From Acanthopleura granulata (taxonomy: Eukaryota; Mollusca; Polyplacophora; Chitonida; Chitonidae): a stretch of DNA of 64,000 bases. A model generated the notes under the pieces. The model saw nothing but the letters and a program-made list of their open reading frames with translations. It searched no databases and was not told the DNA's origin. The translations under genes and the position numbers were made by a program. The stretch spans positions 1,844,639 through 1,908,638 of the forward strand of contig JABBOT010000029.1 in NCBI GenBank assembly GCA_016165875.1, read 5' to 3'. Below, piece by piece: positions 23,862 to 36,838 of this stretch (position 1 is the stretch's first letter; the number at the start of each line of letters is the position of its first letter).

Positions 23862-24160
23862 AGGGGCTTCCGTGGCTTAGTCGGTTAGCGCGCTATGACC
23901 CAGAACCCTCCCCCCTTCCCCAATCCCCCCCTCCTCACCCAAGCGGTCCTGTGAGTTCAAGTCCAGCTCATGCTGACTTCCTCTTCGGCCGTACATGGGA
24001 ACGTCTGCCAGCAACCTGCGGATGGTCTTGAGTTCACCCCGGGCACTGCCTGGTTTCCTCCCACCACAATGCTGGCCGCCGCCGTATAAGTGAAATATTC
24101 TTGAGTGCGTAAAAAGCCAATCAAATAAATATAAATAATAAATAAATAAATAAATAAATT
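23862..24160 (+). repeat. main-family SINE, full length
   Basis: The best full-length copy here. tRNA-like head GGGGCTTCCGTGGCTTAGTC with A box, GTGAGTTCAAGTCC B box, body with GCCAGCAACCTGCGGATGG, GGCACTGCCTGGTTTCCTCC and ATGCTGGCCGCCGCCGTATA, then GAAATATTCTTGAGTGCG and a TAAATAAATAAATAAAT tail. A C-rich insertion (about 23906-23935) sits between the A and B boxes. The - strand frame 23877-24209 is a by-product. Confidence 0.95.
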
Positions 24161-24169
24161 TAAGGCATA

Positions 24170-27100
24170 GCTGCCTTAAATTAATTTTTTTATGTTTAAC
24201 GAAAAACAAGCCACCTGGTTACGTGTGCTTATATTATGTGGGAATTTGGGCTGCCATATAATTTGTGAGTTAAATTTTCATTCTTTTATTTGGGTGTGGC
24301 TTTAAATAGTTTTCTTTTGGTGCTTTTTACGGCTCTAACATTACCATGCCAAGTCATCAAGATGTCGCATATGACGGGAGCGCTTAGACTTGTGTGAATT
24401 AACCAAACCCTGCAGCAGACTCGTCCTTCTTGAGCAAATAGTGGGGGGGGGGGGAATTGTTAATTAAAATGAATATGTCGAGAGTTCTTTAACCAAAACA
24501 ATTCAACGGTTGATGAAATGACGACAGTCTATTTTCAGAATACTGTAAGCACACCGGTGCAAGAAAAGCCCAATACTGTTTGTTTGTTCAGTTCTATGCA
24601 AATTCAAAATTTTCCAGTTGTGAAAGGGTCATCTATTCAATGTTAAAATGTAAAACAGAGGTCATTGTGAGCATATGTTGTGCATAATGAAACATATGTA
24701 ACCAAAAATCTGTTTCCAGTGTAGGCCTGTCCGTCATGGAATTTCGAAAACATCTTTCAAAGCACATCGCAGTTTACACAACATTGTCCTATTGAACCGA
24801 AATGTGCAAGCGTCTCAGTCTGTGTCATTGTCTAGAAAATGTCGTGCAATAAAAAATAGACCCCCGTGTCTCTACAAACTGGGTCACCATTTATAACATT
24901 TTCCCAGTCAATTTTACTGCTCCATACATGTGTCGGAATGGACTAACGAGCAAGGTTTTGTCATGGTCCGCTTTCCTTTCGTTGTTGATGGTGAGCGTAT
25001 TAAACAATGGCGGATATACCTACAAAACATCTCGCCTCCTCGACACAGAGCAAAAACATACCCTATGCTTGTAAACTTCAGGAAAGTGAGAAAATTTGTC
25101 TTAATAAATCGCCCCAGACTTTCAACTCGGGTAGAAGAAAGGCACTTGGTGCTAAAGTCTCCTCAGTGTGGATCATTTCCAATGCGCATCTTCGTTTCCA
25201 GGCTACTTTCTATACAGTGAAAAAACATACCAACTATAGATGACTTGGAATACGGGTAAATTTATTGTAGGTGACGTGCCAACTGTGCCATAAATTACCT
25301 TGTATTGTCTCATAAAGTAATGAAACGGCAGTAACATGCAGATAAGGGAAAGGTTGTACAGGGTGATGATTGGTATCCGGTCACACTTAACCTGTCAAAT
25401 GACGCCTTTTGAAATTTTTTACTTCAGGCAAAGTTTACTTCTAAATGTCCATGAAAACAGTTACTGCAGTCTATGTGCGCATGATAGGATGAGGTAAGTA
25501 AGAGTTGAAATGCTATCTCCAAATTTTACTCACCGACAAGTTTCGAGGGGATAATGGAGTGATCAGAACGCACAAACATAAAACACCCAGATGTGTGCAG
25601 CTGCGTAAAAATACATCCGTTGGCCAAAGCAGGAGATCCGTCTAAATTCTTCGTTTGTGGAGATTTCACTCTCTGGCTCGATATTGTTGGAATAAAGTTC
25701 ATTTAGTACCATCATCATGTAGGGTTGCCTCGCGGTCTTAATGTTTACTGTCTTTGGGGTTTGACCTTGCTTTCAGCATTATTTTGGTCATAATATATTC
25801 GAGGTCTATGCACTTATCTGCAATGGCCACAAAGTAAGCAAAACTCAGTTAGATTCTATACCTCTGGGATTTGATTTCTTTCACACTGTTGTTCAACGCC
25901 ATGTTCAAGAATTTTTTTACTTGTATGTTCATGATGGCGACCAGAATGTTATGGTTGGAGGAAATAAATTGGAGTACCCAGGGCAAATCAGTCACATTTT
26001 GGCAGGTTATACGTGGGGGTGAGAGGATGTTTACATACGACACTTGTGGAAGGCAGGTGGTTTCGGGTGAACTTCATGGAAGACGGCACGAGAAAGTACC
26101 ATCGATAGCTCGTTGGCAAAGAAAAGCCTGAAATTTGAAAAATTCCTGTCCTAGAATCGCACAGAATCATAGTACAATTTTACTTCGAATCTGGCAAACA
26201 TCCAAACCAAACGGATCCCTTCCTTGTATTTGATATGGACTTCGTGATTGTGATCATGAATATACATGTGTATATGTTTAGCTCAGCACTTTTCCGACAG
26301 TTGACTCTGTGACGTAACCTAAATATGACTTTTGATATCTTCACACATACCTTAGATGTATGGAGAGCATTTGATACTTGATAGAGAAGCAGGCGTCTGT
26401 TCAATCCCTTTGCTTAAAATACAATGAAGAACTCTAAGCAAACACGTGCAGCCTTGTTGCTGACAGAAATAAAAATAAATAGGCTGCTTGGCTGAAATTG
26501 TGTTGCTGTCTGGGATTTGTGGCGAAAGTGCCTAGCTATCGTCACTACTCGGCATTAAAATAAGCCGATCCTAAACAAAGTCATAGACATAGAAAGGGAA
26601 CACGTGACTTCTTACTTTTGACCACAGAGTGAGATTCACTTCATTTTCAGTCAACTGGGTCTTTTATTTCCCTCACAAGCAAGTTGGCTGGTAATGCCTG
26701 TTGATTCCAGACTGTCTGGCATTGCGGACAACGTGGAAAAGGTTAAACAAAAAGATCAGCCTTAAATGTGATACGGAAGTGCAAAAGAGCTGACCTTTTC
26801 TCTTACTTCTCATGTTGTTCTGTATACCTTGTCCAACAAAGCCGGTACAACAATTTAGAAAGTAATCTGGCTTAATGCACTCTGTGTCGCATCCATTACT
26901 CCCGTGCAAGTAGGGTCAACGATAGACTGAAGAGAATACGTGACGCTTTTAACTTACCGTCATTTGTCAACTGTATACTGAATCAACGTTTCAGGAGACA
27001 GGAAAGAAAATGAGACCTAAGACTGATGTTCAAATTGACTGGCGAGGTCTCTTCTTCCAACGTGGCGTCCAACTTTTCGGCTGTCTTATTTTATCTCAAC

Positions 27101-28340
27101 ATGTGCTCTGAATGTAATTGAAGTTGCACATTGATATTATGTGTAAGAAATTCAGTGATGCTATGATTTAATAATATGCACAAAATCCATCTGCAGTGTA
27201 CTGTAGGTATAAGAATACCCCTATACTGATGAAGACATCCTCGATGCCTGAATTCTAAATCCAATACCCCCGGGACTTTGTTAATAATTTGTTGACTAAA
27301 ACACAAGCTTTGATTTGCAATATGAGGAAAGGTAATGCATCCACATTTATTGTCTTGTACGTCTTGCCTGATATTTTTATGAAATAACATGATACGCGAA
27401 CTGAGTACTGATTTAATTTGTTGGCCGAAAACCTCATTATATTGTGGAAATTCATCTTGCGATTATGGACATGGAACGTCCGCTACGGTTGACGGTTGTT
27501 ATACGAATATTTCAAACCTAGATTTGAACGACGTTTTTTCTCAACGCTGTTCCCTTCCATCACCTCAGACTCGATAACGCTAACTATCTCTTGCCAGAGA
27601 GTAGGGCTAAATGTACTGACACCTCTGCTCTAGTCGCCTTCTTCAGATCTCTGTGACTTCGTGGTAACTTTAACCTTTGATCCCAGGCTTAGAACCAGTG
27701 GAATTCCGTGTGACGGTTGTGTCTGGTTCTGTTAACAATGTGGCTATAGGGTCTTGTGAGCACCATTGTTTGACGTGGCGTGTTTAGACAACGTACGGAA
27801 TGTATCTGTGAGAGATTTACCTCGACATCATTGGAATATGAGAACAAAACTTGATCTGGATTTGTTGCCTTGAGTGCAAGCAGTTGTCTCTCTAGCATGA
27901 CTGATCACCACAACGCCCGCATCTCCAATGTCAATGAAGTAAGTTTTCTAGACCATTGACGTCTGGTATATTGCATTTAACATCACTGTCAGTTTTACAC
28001 CTAATTCTACATAAGCCAGTGTACTAGGTGGGTGTAAGTTGCTACTTTGTAATCACTTAGATAAACAGTTGGAGTAAAACCCTAACTGAGGTAAGTTGAC
28101 TGGTAAAGTGTGACCAACAAAGACATTCTGCTCTTGTTTTAATCATTATGCTACACTCTTTTTTATTTTTTCGATTTTTTTCTTGATTGCTGTTTAACAC
28201 CACAATCAAAAATAGCTTATATCTTTATCATTGCACTCAAATTTATGAGTGGAGAGAAATTTCTTTCTTATATTGCATGTTTGTTTCTGTATTTTATGAA
28301 ATTTTCATAAAATGGTGTCATTGGGTGGTCGTGCAATTAT
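24170..28340. other. long non-coding stretch
   Basis: About 4 kb without a supported gene. It holds a G9 run at about 24444. Sequence at 26590-26760 resembles 33775-33940 (CACGTGACT, GAGATTCACTTCATT, TGTTGATTCC-like phrases in the same order), pointing to a third, older copy of the segment duplicated at 30-36 kb. Confidence 0.5.
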
Positions 28341-28745
28341 CAATGAGGGATATATGCTGATATTTGTACAATAAGTCTCGTAATTTACGGCTGAAATTAT
28401 CCATATGTTCTGGGATTTCACTCATCATCTGATATTACTCGATACCTTAATGGTTGCCTGGCCAATGATATACGCAAAATTTTATACACATTCCATGATA
28501 TCAACACAAATCAAACTACAGACATTAAAAGTATGTTAAAATTATCGATGATGAACATTTTGCTGATGTTTTGTTCGACAAGTCTTGGAATTCATGGCAG
28601 TAATTATCTATCTGTGCTAAGACTTTCCCTCATTATATTTTCCTACTCGTTACCTTAATTTTCACATGACCAAAGATATATGCAAAATTTTGTACACATT
28701 CCACGACTTCAACACAAATCAAACTCTTGTCGTTAAAGTCAATTT
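28341..28745. repeat. tandem duplication of about 202 bp
   Basis: Two adjacent copies (about 28341-28540 and 28543-28745) share CAAAATTTTATACACATTCC (TGCAAAATTTTGTACACATTCC in the second), CAACACAAATCAAACT, a TACTCG-TACCTTAAT phrase and a GCAGTAATTATC/GCTGAAATTATC phrase in the same order and spacing. Confidence 0.85.
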
Positions 28746-30299
28746 CCAGGGAGTCAGATTTAACATCAAGGCCAGAAATATAAATGTAACAAATATGAAA
28801 TAAATGCTGGCTTCCTATGAAGTCAGGAAAGACTCACTCATCGCCATGAAATTTTGAGATGCAACAATTGCCATATTAAATGGCTTAGCATGTAAATCCA
28901 GAAAATCTCGGAGCGGATTCATAATGTTGAAGAGATACAAAGCTGACAGCCATGTTCATCCTCACATGTCGTCTACTTAGGGCAACTGTTTGATTTTCAT
29001 TTTGAACAACACATTGTCTGCTTAAAAATCTCATTTCCACGGCAGAACCACGTACACACACCATTAACGTGAAATCTTCCAAAATGACAGGACATTTCAA
29101 GCTTTGAGACACACATCGTATAATCTATGTTTACGATCCCATGAAAAATTAAGCAACATTTTCTGTACATATTCCTGTAGATGAAGTGTAATAAACGCTT
29201 GTGACCTGGTGCTTCAGTACGACTGGTGTGAAACAGGTATTAAGCCTCTAACACGTTCTTAAAAGAACAGACCACAGTTTTAAAAAGTACACAACATCAG
29301 AAAGGCAAGTTCGTGCTCTATCCAAATATGGTCTTCATTATTATTTGACATTTTTTTACAATGATTAAAGTGCAAGAAAAGCCTGAGGTGCCACAATGTA
29401 CTTTTTGGACCATATTGAAGCACAGTGGCACCAATGTTCTTTCAATTAATGGTGTACGATTTCCACTGGGGAGAACAAGCCAATCGATTCTCTCTGGTCC
29501 AAGTGTACTTTAAGCTCCATTAAAGTGTGTGATCCACAGATAATAAACTCTGGGGATGCAGGAAGTCCGTTTCCGTCTCTTATGTTACATAGCTTTTATG
29601 TTACGCAATAAGCAGGCATTATAAAGAGTTGTTTACACAATACACCGTTTTCAAAGAATGTGTCATCAAGAGAGCAGAACACTGTGAAGGTATAATTATC
29701 CTTCATTAGGACTTCAAATTCAACACGGGGAAATAGTGAGTTCATGTAATCAAAATAAGATTTACAACTTCACACACAACTACTGTTTCACAATTATGCA
29801 CAAAAGCGGTGGATTACAGTTTGCACTTATAAGTATATATGTCTTTCAGATGACTTCCAAACCAGTTACGGGTACATCCCTGATTTGAACTTGTACATTA
29901 CGTCGTTTTCATGCACTTTTCGTGGGTTCTTGGTGACAACAAACGTTATAAACAAACAAACGTCTGAAATTCGGCTCAGTCTAACGATGGAGGGAGATGC
30001 CGTGTCTTTCACCAGCATGCTGTGTATATTTGTTTGTCACGTGTCGGAAAGATCATCAATAACTTGCCAAATGTCCGTGGATTACGCCGGGGTCCGCAAT
30101 CTGTATAAGAAAAGCATTATTGAGTATGGCGCTGGACAAGACTGAAATAAATAAATACGTAATTACCAAACATCCTCTTTTTCGTGTCACCAATAAAATT
30201 ATGAACCCCGCTATACATAAGCTTAGTGATGTACATGTTTGTGATGTTATCTTTATCGTTTTCATTTATTAAAACTATTGCAACCATTCCTATGTAACA
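28746..30299. other. non-coding stretch
   Basis: No supported gene or clear repeat. Short frames at 28885-29112 and 29885-30145 have no recognised features. Confidence 0.5.
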
Positions 30300-31765
30300 A
30301 ATGTATTATTCTGGCAATACCAAATGTAACAAAGTCTGCTTAAGTTCTGCAAGCAAGCCAGCCCCTGAAATATAACCTTATTTTAAAGTGCGCGTAAACT
30401 CGATTACTCGTTGTAGCAGTAACAGGAAATATCAGCCTGGAGTTGGTCTGAGAAGTCTTTCAGACTTCCCAGTGAACAACGTGTCTGTCAATGTACTGAT
30501 ACGTGTCCTAAGGCGCTGAGCACCAGCACAGTGTAAACCGTGTACGTACATCACTGACCTAAGCAGCTTGGACCATCCTTTCTCTCTTTCATATGCATTC
30601 ACCTCAGAGCTTAATAGGTAAGAAGATGCTTTTCCAGTCAACCTGATGAAAGTATAGCGAAGAAAACGAGTAAAAAATTAAGGTTTTGTTTCTTGTCCGT
30701 ATGGAAGTGTGCGGTGATGCTGAAACTGTGTTCATGCCGGACAAAGGCCGCTAATGCGATTCGTCGAAGTCCAGTGATGGAGAAAGTAATCAGATACTGA
30801 TATGGTAAGTAATCAGTATTACTTTCATGACATCTTACAAGACAAACGATTAGTTTTAAATACGATAGAAATCTGCTAGCGAACTGACATTTTCTCTAAC
30901 TTCCTTTTAGAGGGCCACGCTGGCACAGATTTATATATTTATTTGATTGGTCAAGAATGCCGTGTCCTAGAACATTTCATTTATGCGACCGCGAACACCA
31001 TTATGGTGGCAGGAAGCCTAGCAGATCCAGGAGGAAATTCAGGAATATCCAGATTGCTGACGGGCCGTCCCATGAACGACCGGAGTGTATGCCAGCGTGA
31101 GCTGGGCTTGAGCTCACAGCGATAACATTGGTGGCGTCAAATGTCCAGGCATTGACCAATAAGGTGAACTGTTTGTGTTGTTTCGGCTGCTGCTTGAAGT
31201 CAGATACCCGACTAGGGTCGGTAGTTTACCCCAATTTCCACCCTGCATTAACCTAACCTTTTGAACACTGAGTTACACAACCGGTCAAATACATGACAAA
31301 TAAACTTGATGTGCTGCACTGTTATTTTGTGCCATCCGGCCAATAATGCCGGTATAATCACGAAGTCGTTTGACACAGAAGATTTTAAAGTATTAATTCA
31401 CCGTAATAAAATCAGTTCGTTTCATCTTTTTTTTTTATAAAGATCTTTAAGTAAAGTGGCACTGCAGCTGTGGACCAGCTCCTCATGTTTTGCCCATACC
31501 TTACTTTTCAAAAAACTAATACATCTTTTCATCCTGCAGTTAAAGTCACAGAATTTCTCTCTCAAGAAGAGCCTTTATCGGCTGATTTCCACAAGACATT
31601 TCCAGTGTTTCGTTCATCTGAAACTTTTGTCTTTGTCAGATCTGAAGCACCTACCAGTAATTCAATGGATTGAACTAATTAGCATGAGAATATTTGACCT
31701 TGATACGGGTTTGATTAATCCCACAATTCCCAGGGGCAAAACCATAGAATAAACAGCTATCGGTA
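30300..31765. repeat. segmental duplication, copy 1
   Basis: Phrases here recur in the same order at about 33220-36190: ATACCAAATGTAACAAA, a CCTGATGAAAGTATAGCGAA block (CTGATTAAAGTATAACGAAG in copy 2), a TGACATTTTCTCTAACTTCC block, and a long stretch from about 31480 (TTTTGCCCATACCTTACTTT) to the GGTTTGATTAATCCCACAAT end. Copy 2 is longer because it carries a transposon and extra duplication. The divergence implies an old event. No coding content is proposed. Confidence 0.7.
30930..31170 (-). repeat. main-family SINE, decayed
   Basis: Reverse-strand copy: A/T-rich TTATATATTTATTTGATTGG tail, decayed TCAAGAATG and TTATGGTGGCAGGAAGCC body, and a tRNA-like head near 31130-31170. It lies within copy 1 of the segmental duplication and has no counterpart in copy 2, so it inserted after the duplication or was lost there. 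Confidence 0.75.
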
Positions 31766-31769
31766 GATA

Positions 31770-32856
31770 GGGCGTGACCAAAGGAGATTATTGTTACAAC
31801 AAAATTAGGATTCATAATTCAATCCCTGCCGTGGTAAAATCGCTCGGACTGTGGATTTATGTGTAGTGTTTTATCCTTGCATTAAATAAAAGATCTTTTA
31901 TTAAAATAAGGCTCATAACTGAGAGGCACGGATCTACTCGACCTTCTTCGGATTTACACCAATCCAGATTGCAATGGCTGCAGTACGTGTTACTTATTGA
32001 ATGGGATGACCTAATTGAATGCTTACTGCATGGTGTCTTTGACATGAGATATTACACCTTCAAACATAATATAATAAATACAAACGGTCAAACACCGAAG
32101 AACTTCTCGCCGAAGATAAACTAAGGTACTCGCACATTTACCACTCTTACGATTTCTCTACACCGCTCACTAAGGCATTATTCTTTGCACTTATTGCACA
32201 ACTTCACTCACCATGTGCTGCAACCAGCTAACCATCAACTCTGACACAATCAAACTCCTAAAGCAAGTTCTAATTTAACATCAGACCAGACGTATAACTG
32301 TAACAAATGTCAGATAACTGAGGACTTTTATATCAGAAAAGAATAACATAGAGATATGGAATTTTGGAATAATATCAATATTGATGTGATATATAAAGCC
32401 AGACTTCTTAGATGAAAACTGTCCCCCAGCGGATTACGGCGAGGTTCTATATCTGGGTGCTATTGTTATCATCACATTTCATGCCCATAGGTCACGTTTT
32501 TACGGGCACCCTAGCTTCTCACAAATCTCAAATCTACAGGTCTGGATGACGGCTAAGGATCAAAATTAAAACTTACTCCAGAAAGAGTATATACATCATT
32601 AACCTACACTCGAGTGAATTCCCAATGTGGGCCTAAGAAGTCCATGAAATAATTAAGTAATCTTGGAAATGGCCTCTTGCGAATAAAATGACATGCTTGC
32701 TTTCCAAACTACCTTCGATATCCATTCAAACATCAATAGTTTGTGAAGAGCACGCCGATTCCTTGCGGTTCTAAAGCTGACCACGATTGAATAAGTATTA
32801 TAAACCCTATTAAATATGACATTAAACGACACGGAAATAAACAAATACATTCGTTA
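31770..32856. other. non-coding stretch
   Basis: No supported gene or repeat. Confidence 0.5.
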
Positions 32857-32857
32857 T

Positions 32858-33107
32858 GGGGCCTCTGTGGTCGAGGTGGCGGGTTCGCCGGCACAGCGTA
32901 ATGTCCCAAGGCGCCTCTCACCCTGTTAGTTCGTCCAACTCATGCTGGCTCTCCAGTTGCTAGCAGGAAGGGCTGCTAGCAATCTGCGGATGGTCGTGGG
33001 CCTCAACCGGGGTCTGTTCGGTTTCCTCTCACCGTAATGCTGAGCGTCGCCGTGTAAATGAATTTTTCTTGAGCACGGCGTAAAACACCAATCACATAAA
33101 CAAATCA
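32858..33107 (+). repeat. main-family SINE, near full length
   Basis: Head GGGGCCTCTGTGGTCGAGG, B-box region around GTTAGTTCGTCCAACTCATG, body CAGCAGCCC-type sequence with GCAATCTGCGGATGGTCGTG and GGTTTCCTCTCACCGTAATG, then TTCTTGAGCACGGCGTAAAA tail. The - strand frame 32926-33108 is a by-product. Confidence 0.9.
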
Positions 33108-34111
33108 AACATCCGTTATCACGTCACTAGTTAAACATAAACTCAGCTTTACATAATTGTGGTAATGTTTGAAACATGTTCTTGTCATTTTCATGTACGG
33201 CATTATGAGTATTCCAAACATTCCCGTACAATAAAGGCTTCTCTGGTGATACCGAATGTAACAAAATTTTTTAACCGCAACGCATTAAGTTACACTATGT
33301 AACCAAAGAGTTTCATACGTATGGCCCGTTACCCATTTTATTCATAATATGTTCTTATTTCGTTTCAGTTCAATCCTTTCTGCACTACTGTAAAACATTA
33401 AAAGTTCCTAACGAAAGGTTGTCCTCTCATTCACACAGTTATTTAGGAGTGGACATAAACTCAAATCTTAGGACATTATATTAGGTACTCGTCTATGTAA
33501 ATGTTAGCAGGAAGTGTGCCTGTGATGAGGTCCCCATAAAATTCCCGGGGAACGATGTACTTAATCATATGTTCTGATAGGCTAAACATTGTCCACCTGC
33601 ACATTCAGTCTAGGTGCTTTACTCATCGAAGCTTCTTTTGATCATCGTCTATCACTTCCATGTACAGTCACCCGGTAAGAGCAGATACATTTTCAGTCAA
33701 TCTGATTAAAGTATAACGAAGAAAAACGAGTAAGCACTTTAGACTTTGTTTCCCCGTAGACATTGTCACATAGATGGAATTTATTGGAAAAAACACGTGA
33801 CTCATTAGTTGCGATCAAAGCATGAGATTCGCTTCATTTCCTTATGCGTCCTTCAGTGCCTTCAGTTAAAACCGACATGGCCGGTAAATTCTGTTAATTC
33901 CGCTCGTCTGACATATCACAAGAGATCAAGCAAACGGATTTTGAAGCTTTTCAGTTTTTAGCGCGATACAGATCTGCTTACCAACCTGCACTTTCTCTGG
34001 CTTCCTAGGCGTGGGCCTCGCTGGAGGAGATAACTAAATCCCTAACTCGCTCCCACTATTTGATCTCGGCCATCGAGGTCACGTGTTCGAATGTATGCAG
34101 GTACCTGACTA

Positions 34112-34972
34112 AAGCTACGTTTACACTAGGCACGGAAAACGGCCCGGGACGGTAACGAATAACGTAAGGGTTTCGTGGAAAATGGACATAGTGGCAAAAC
34201 GTACAACCGTTCACATACACCGGAGCCGGATTCATGTCAGGCCACGGATTCAGGCAGATTGCCTTTGGAACGTTTTTTCCTGTGCCAGGCAAGACATCGT
34301 GACAGATTTTCATTCTTGACTACTCTACTTCGTTCAGTATTTAAACATGATGACAAGTTTACGTCCAATTAAATTGCCGATTCATGAAGTGGAAAGGAGT
34401 AGATTATTGAGTTATCTTGGAGACTGCCACTACAAAGATATGAGAAAAAAGATGGGTTAATCTACCTTCACACTATGCGCGGAAAACGGTCCGGGGGTCC
34501 TGGCGAATTGCGTTCCAATTTCATGACAAATGGTTATTCTGGCAAAACGTATAACCGTTCACATAGGGGACCTACACCGGAGCCGAATTAGTGTCAGGTC
34601 ACGACAGATGGCTTGCGGAAACATTTTTCTGGCCCACTGCAGATTTTATTGCATTGGGCGAGTTAGCTACTTTCTTTCGCGTCGAAAACTGGCCACTGTA
34701 TAACCTAGTCATTGTACTAACTCATGTCAACAAGGAAACAAAAACACCAAAACACAGTGTAATGTTTTTCGTAAAGTTTCTCATTACATATTGATTACTA
34801 ATGGTATTGTCTGATGATCCATTGCTAAACTAAATAACGACCAGTTTCTTGACGAAATAAATCTATGCTCGGAATGCCCAATACATGTGAATGCAACCTT
34901 TCGCAAACTTTATCGCCCAAGAATTCGGTTCGTTGCCCGGATCAATTTCATTGCATAGTGTCAACGTAGCTT
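34112..34972. mobile_element. non-autonomous DNA transposon, TA target duplication
   Basis: An 861-bp element with terminal inverted repeats AAGCTACGTTTACACTAGGC (left) and AAGCTACGTTGACACTATGC (right, reverse strand). Both ends are flanked by TA (34110-34111 and 34973-34974), which fits Tc1/mariner-type insertion. No transposase is encoded. A second copy of the left end starts inside at about 34460 (TTCACACTATGCGCGGAAAA), so it is a compound or partly duplicated element. Confidence 0.7.
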
Positions 34973-35019
34973 TAATGGGTTGAGATCGCCCATCGTGTCA
35001 ATCTTGACAACGGTAACTT

Positions 35020-35345
35020 GATTTTTGTGTTTGGTGGGCTAGCTTACTTTATCTCACGTCGAAACCTGGCCTCTGTACAAGATAGTCAGTGTGATCATTC
35101 ACGTCAAAACAAAAACATGAACAACCCACAAAGTCATTTCCTCGTAAAGCTTCTAATTAATTTTTAATTCTGTGTGACCTATTGATGGTATTGTCTTGTA
35201 ATCAATTGATAAAATAACTAAGCAACCTGCGATTGGTCGTGTGTTTCCTTCCACCTTGATCCTGACCGCATGAGTACGGTGTGAAACACCAATTAAATAA
35301 ATAAACTAGATAACGACCAGTTCACTAACGAAAAAAGGTTAATAA
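35020..35345. repeat. duplicate of 34660-34875, split by a SINE fragment
   Basis: The order TTAGCTACTTTCTTTCGCGT, AACTGGCCACTGTA, GGTATTGTCTGATG, AATAACGACCAGTTTCTT at 34665-34860 is repeated here as TAGCTTACTTTATCTCACGT, ACCTGGCCTCTGTA, GGTATTGTCTTGTA, GATAACGACCAGTTCACT. A SINE piece (about 35216-35310) interrupts this second copy just before the last block. Confidence 0.7.
35216..35310 (+). repeat. SINE fragment
   Basis: Contains AAGCAACCTGCGATTGGTCG, GTTTCCTTCCACC, a decayed GAGTACGGTGTGAAACACCA tail and AATAAATAAA. Another tail remnant (TGTCTTGAGCACGGTGTGAA) is at 35463-35505. Confidence 0.7.
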
Positions 35346-36576
35346 GGAGAGCGAATCCGCGCCGAAAACATTATCGCTCATGTAGGCGGCGCACTCCTGT
35401 TCCTATGACCCTTGGACCTGACCCTTGAACCCTCGAAACCCTCAAAGAGATGTAACTCAAAATGTCTTGAGCACGGTGTGAATCTCCAATCAAATAAGTG
35501 AATATATGTAAGTTCGCTAAGTTGATTTCTTCTTTACAGCGGATAGTTTGAAGAAGTGCTTTGACGAGAAGACTACAGACAGTATTAATTATTAACCGTA
35601 ACAAAGTTCGCTGGTTGTTTTCATCTCGCTGAAGAGACAATTTTGTTCCTTTTATGTCCAGATTTGAAATAAAAATTAAAATGAATATTAACAGCACGAC
35701 ATGGTTACATCGGAAGTAAAGGAAACGTGTCTAATCTGAGGTATGGGTGTGGGGTTTGTACGGCTAATCTCTGTCACACTGCTCCCTCTCATTTCAACAA
35801 ACTAAAGGTAAGCAGTGGCCAGTTTCTTGGGGGACATTACAGCGTCAACAATTTAATTACACAAGCATATCTCGTCGTATCAAATGCATATATTCTGCTA
35901 TAAGAATATTTTTCAAACCTTCGACTAGCGCTTCATGTTTTCTCTATACCTTTCGTTCCACAAAAGTAACACAGCTTTTTCATCCTATAGTTAAATGGGC
36001 CGGATGCCTCTCAGAAGCGTCGTACCTTAATTGGTCTTTTCTAAGAGCCTTTTCCCGTGTTTCTTCCATCTGAAAGCTTTTGCCTTTCTCAGAACTTAAA
36101 CACCTGTCGGTAATTCAGTGGATTGACCTAATTAACGTGAGACATTAGACCTTGATACACAGTTTGATTAATCCCACTATTTCGCCAAACAAATCAGTAT
36201 CAGGTGCTTGGAGGGAAACTATAAGCTGATCAAAGAGAATTCCTGCTAGGACCAAAAGTCATGGGAATCTACGTAACATGAGTCCTTGCCTGTTTTGGGA
36301 ATATCGCTCGGGTTGTGGGTCATACCTTCACCATTTTTTTGGACAAAATAATGGTTAAATAAAAGAATTTCATGTTGAAACCAATAAGAGGCAACATTTC
36401 ACTAGATGGTTTCCACGACTCGTTTTAATGTGTTGCGCCTAACCTCAAAACGGTCTGCGTGTCATGATATGAGTACCCATTATTAATTAAGTAATTGCAC
36501 TTAATTATCTGCTTACGAGGATCATTACCATGAACTGATGGAAGGGTTGATTAATCAAAAAAGATGAAATCATATG

Positions 36577-36838
36577 ACACTGAGAGACAAATTTGGGTCA
36601 ACAGACTCTAAAATCTGAGTTTTCCAGTAGAGCTAATTGACTCATCTAAATGATGAGGTGACTTACAAGAGAAATCAAAGGGCCCATCGAACATTTGTGA
36701 GTCAGTAAAATAATAAGAGGAGTCTTCAGTGACTCAGCCGATCTAGTTATCTGACTCATTTTTCTGAATTGAATTAGCTGAACTTCAAAACTCGGACTTT
36801 TTTCAATAGTCTGTTGACTCAAACTTTTTTCTCAGTGT
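36577..36838. mobile_element. palindromic MITE
   Basis: A 262-bp element whose two ends form an imperfect inverted repeat: ACACTGAGAGACAAATTTGG at the left and ACACTGAGAAAAAAGTTTGA read from the right on the - strand, followed on both sides by GTCAACAGACT. Similarity continues inward (GAGTTTTCC/GAGTTTTGA, AGCTAATTGACTC/AGCTAATTCAATT). No coding capacity. The target duplication is unclear. Confidence 0.7.

Larger units (their letters stand above)
33220..36190. repeat. segmental duplication, copy 2 (with later insertions)
   Basis: Counterpart of 30300-31765: ATACCGAATGTAACAAA at about 33251, AATCTGATTAAAGTATAACG at about 33698, CACTTTCTCTGGCTTCCTAG at about 33989, and GTTTGATTAATCCCACTATT at about 36162. 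It is interrupted by the DNA transposon at 34112-34972, a secondary duplication and SINE pieces. Confidence 0.65.
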
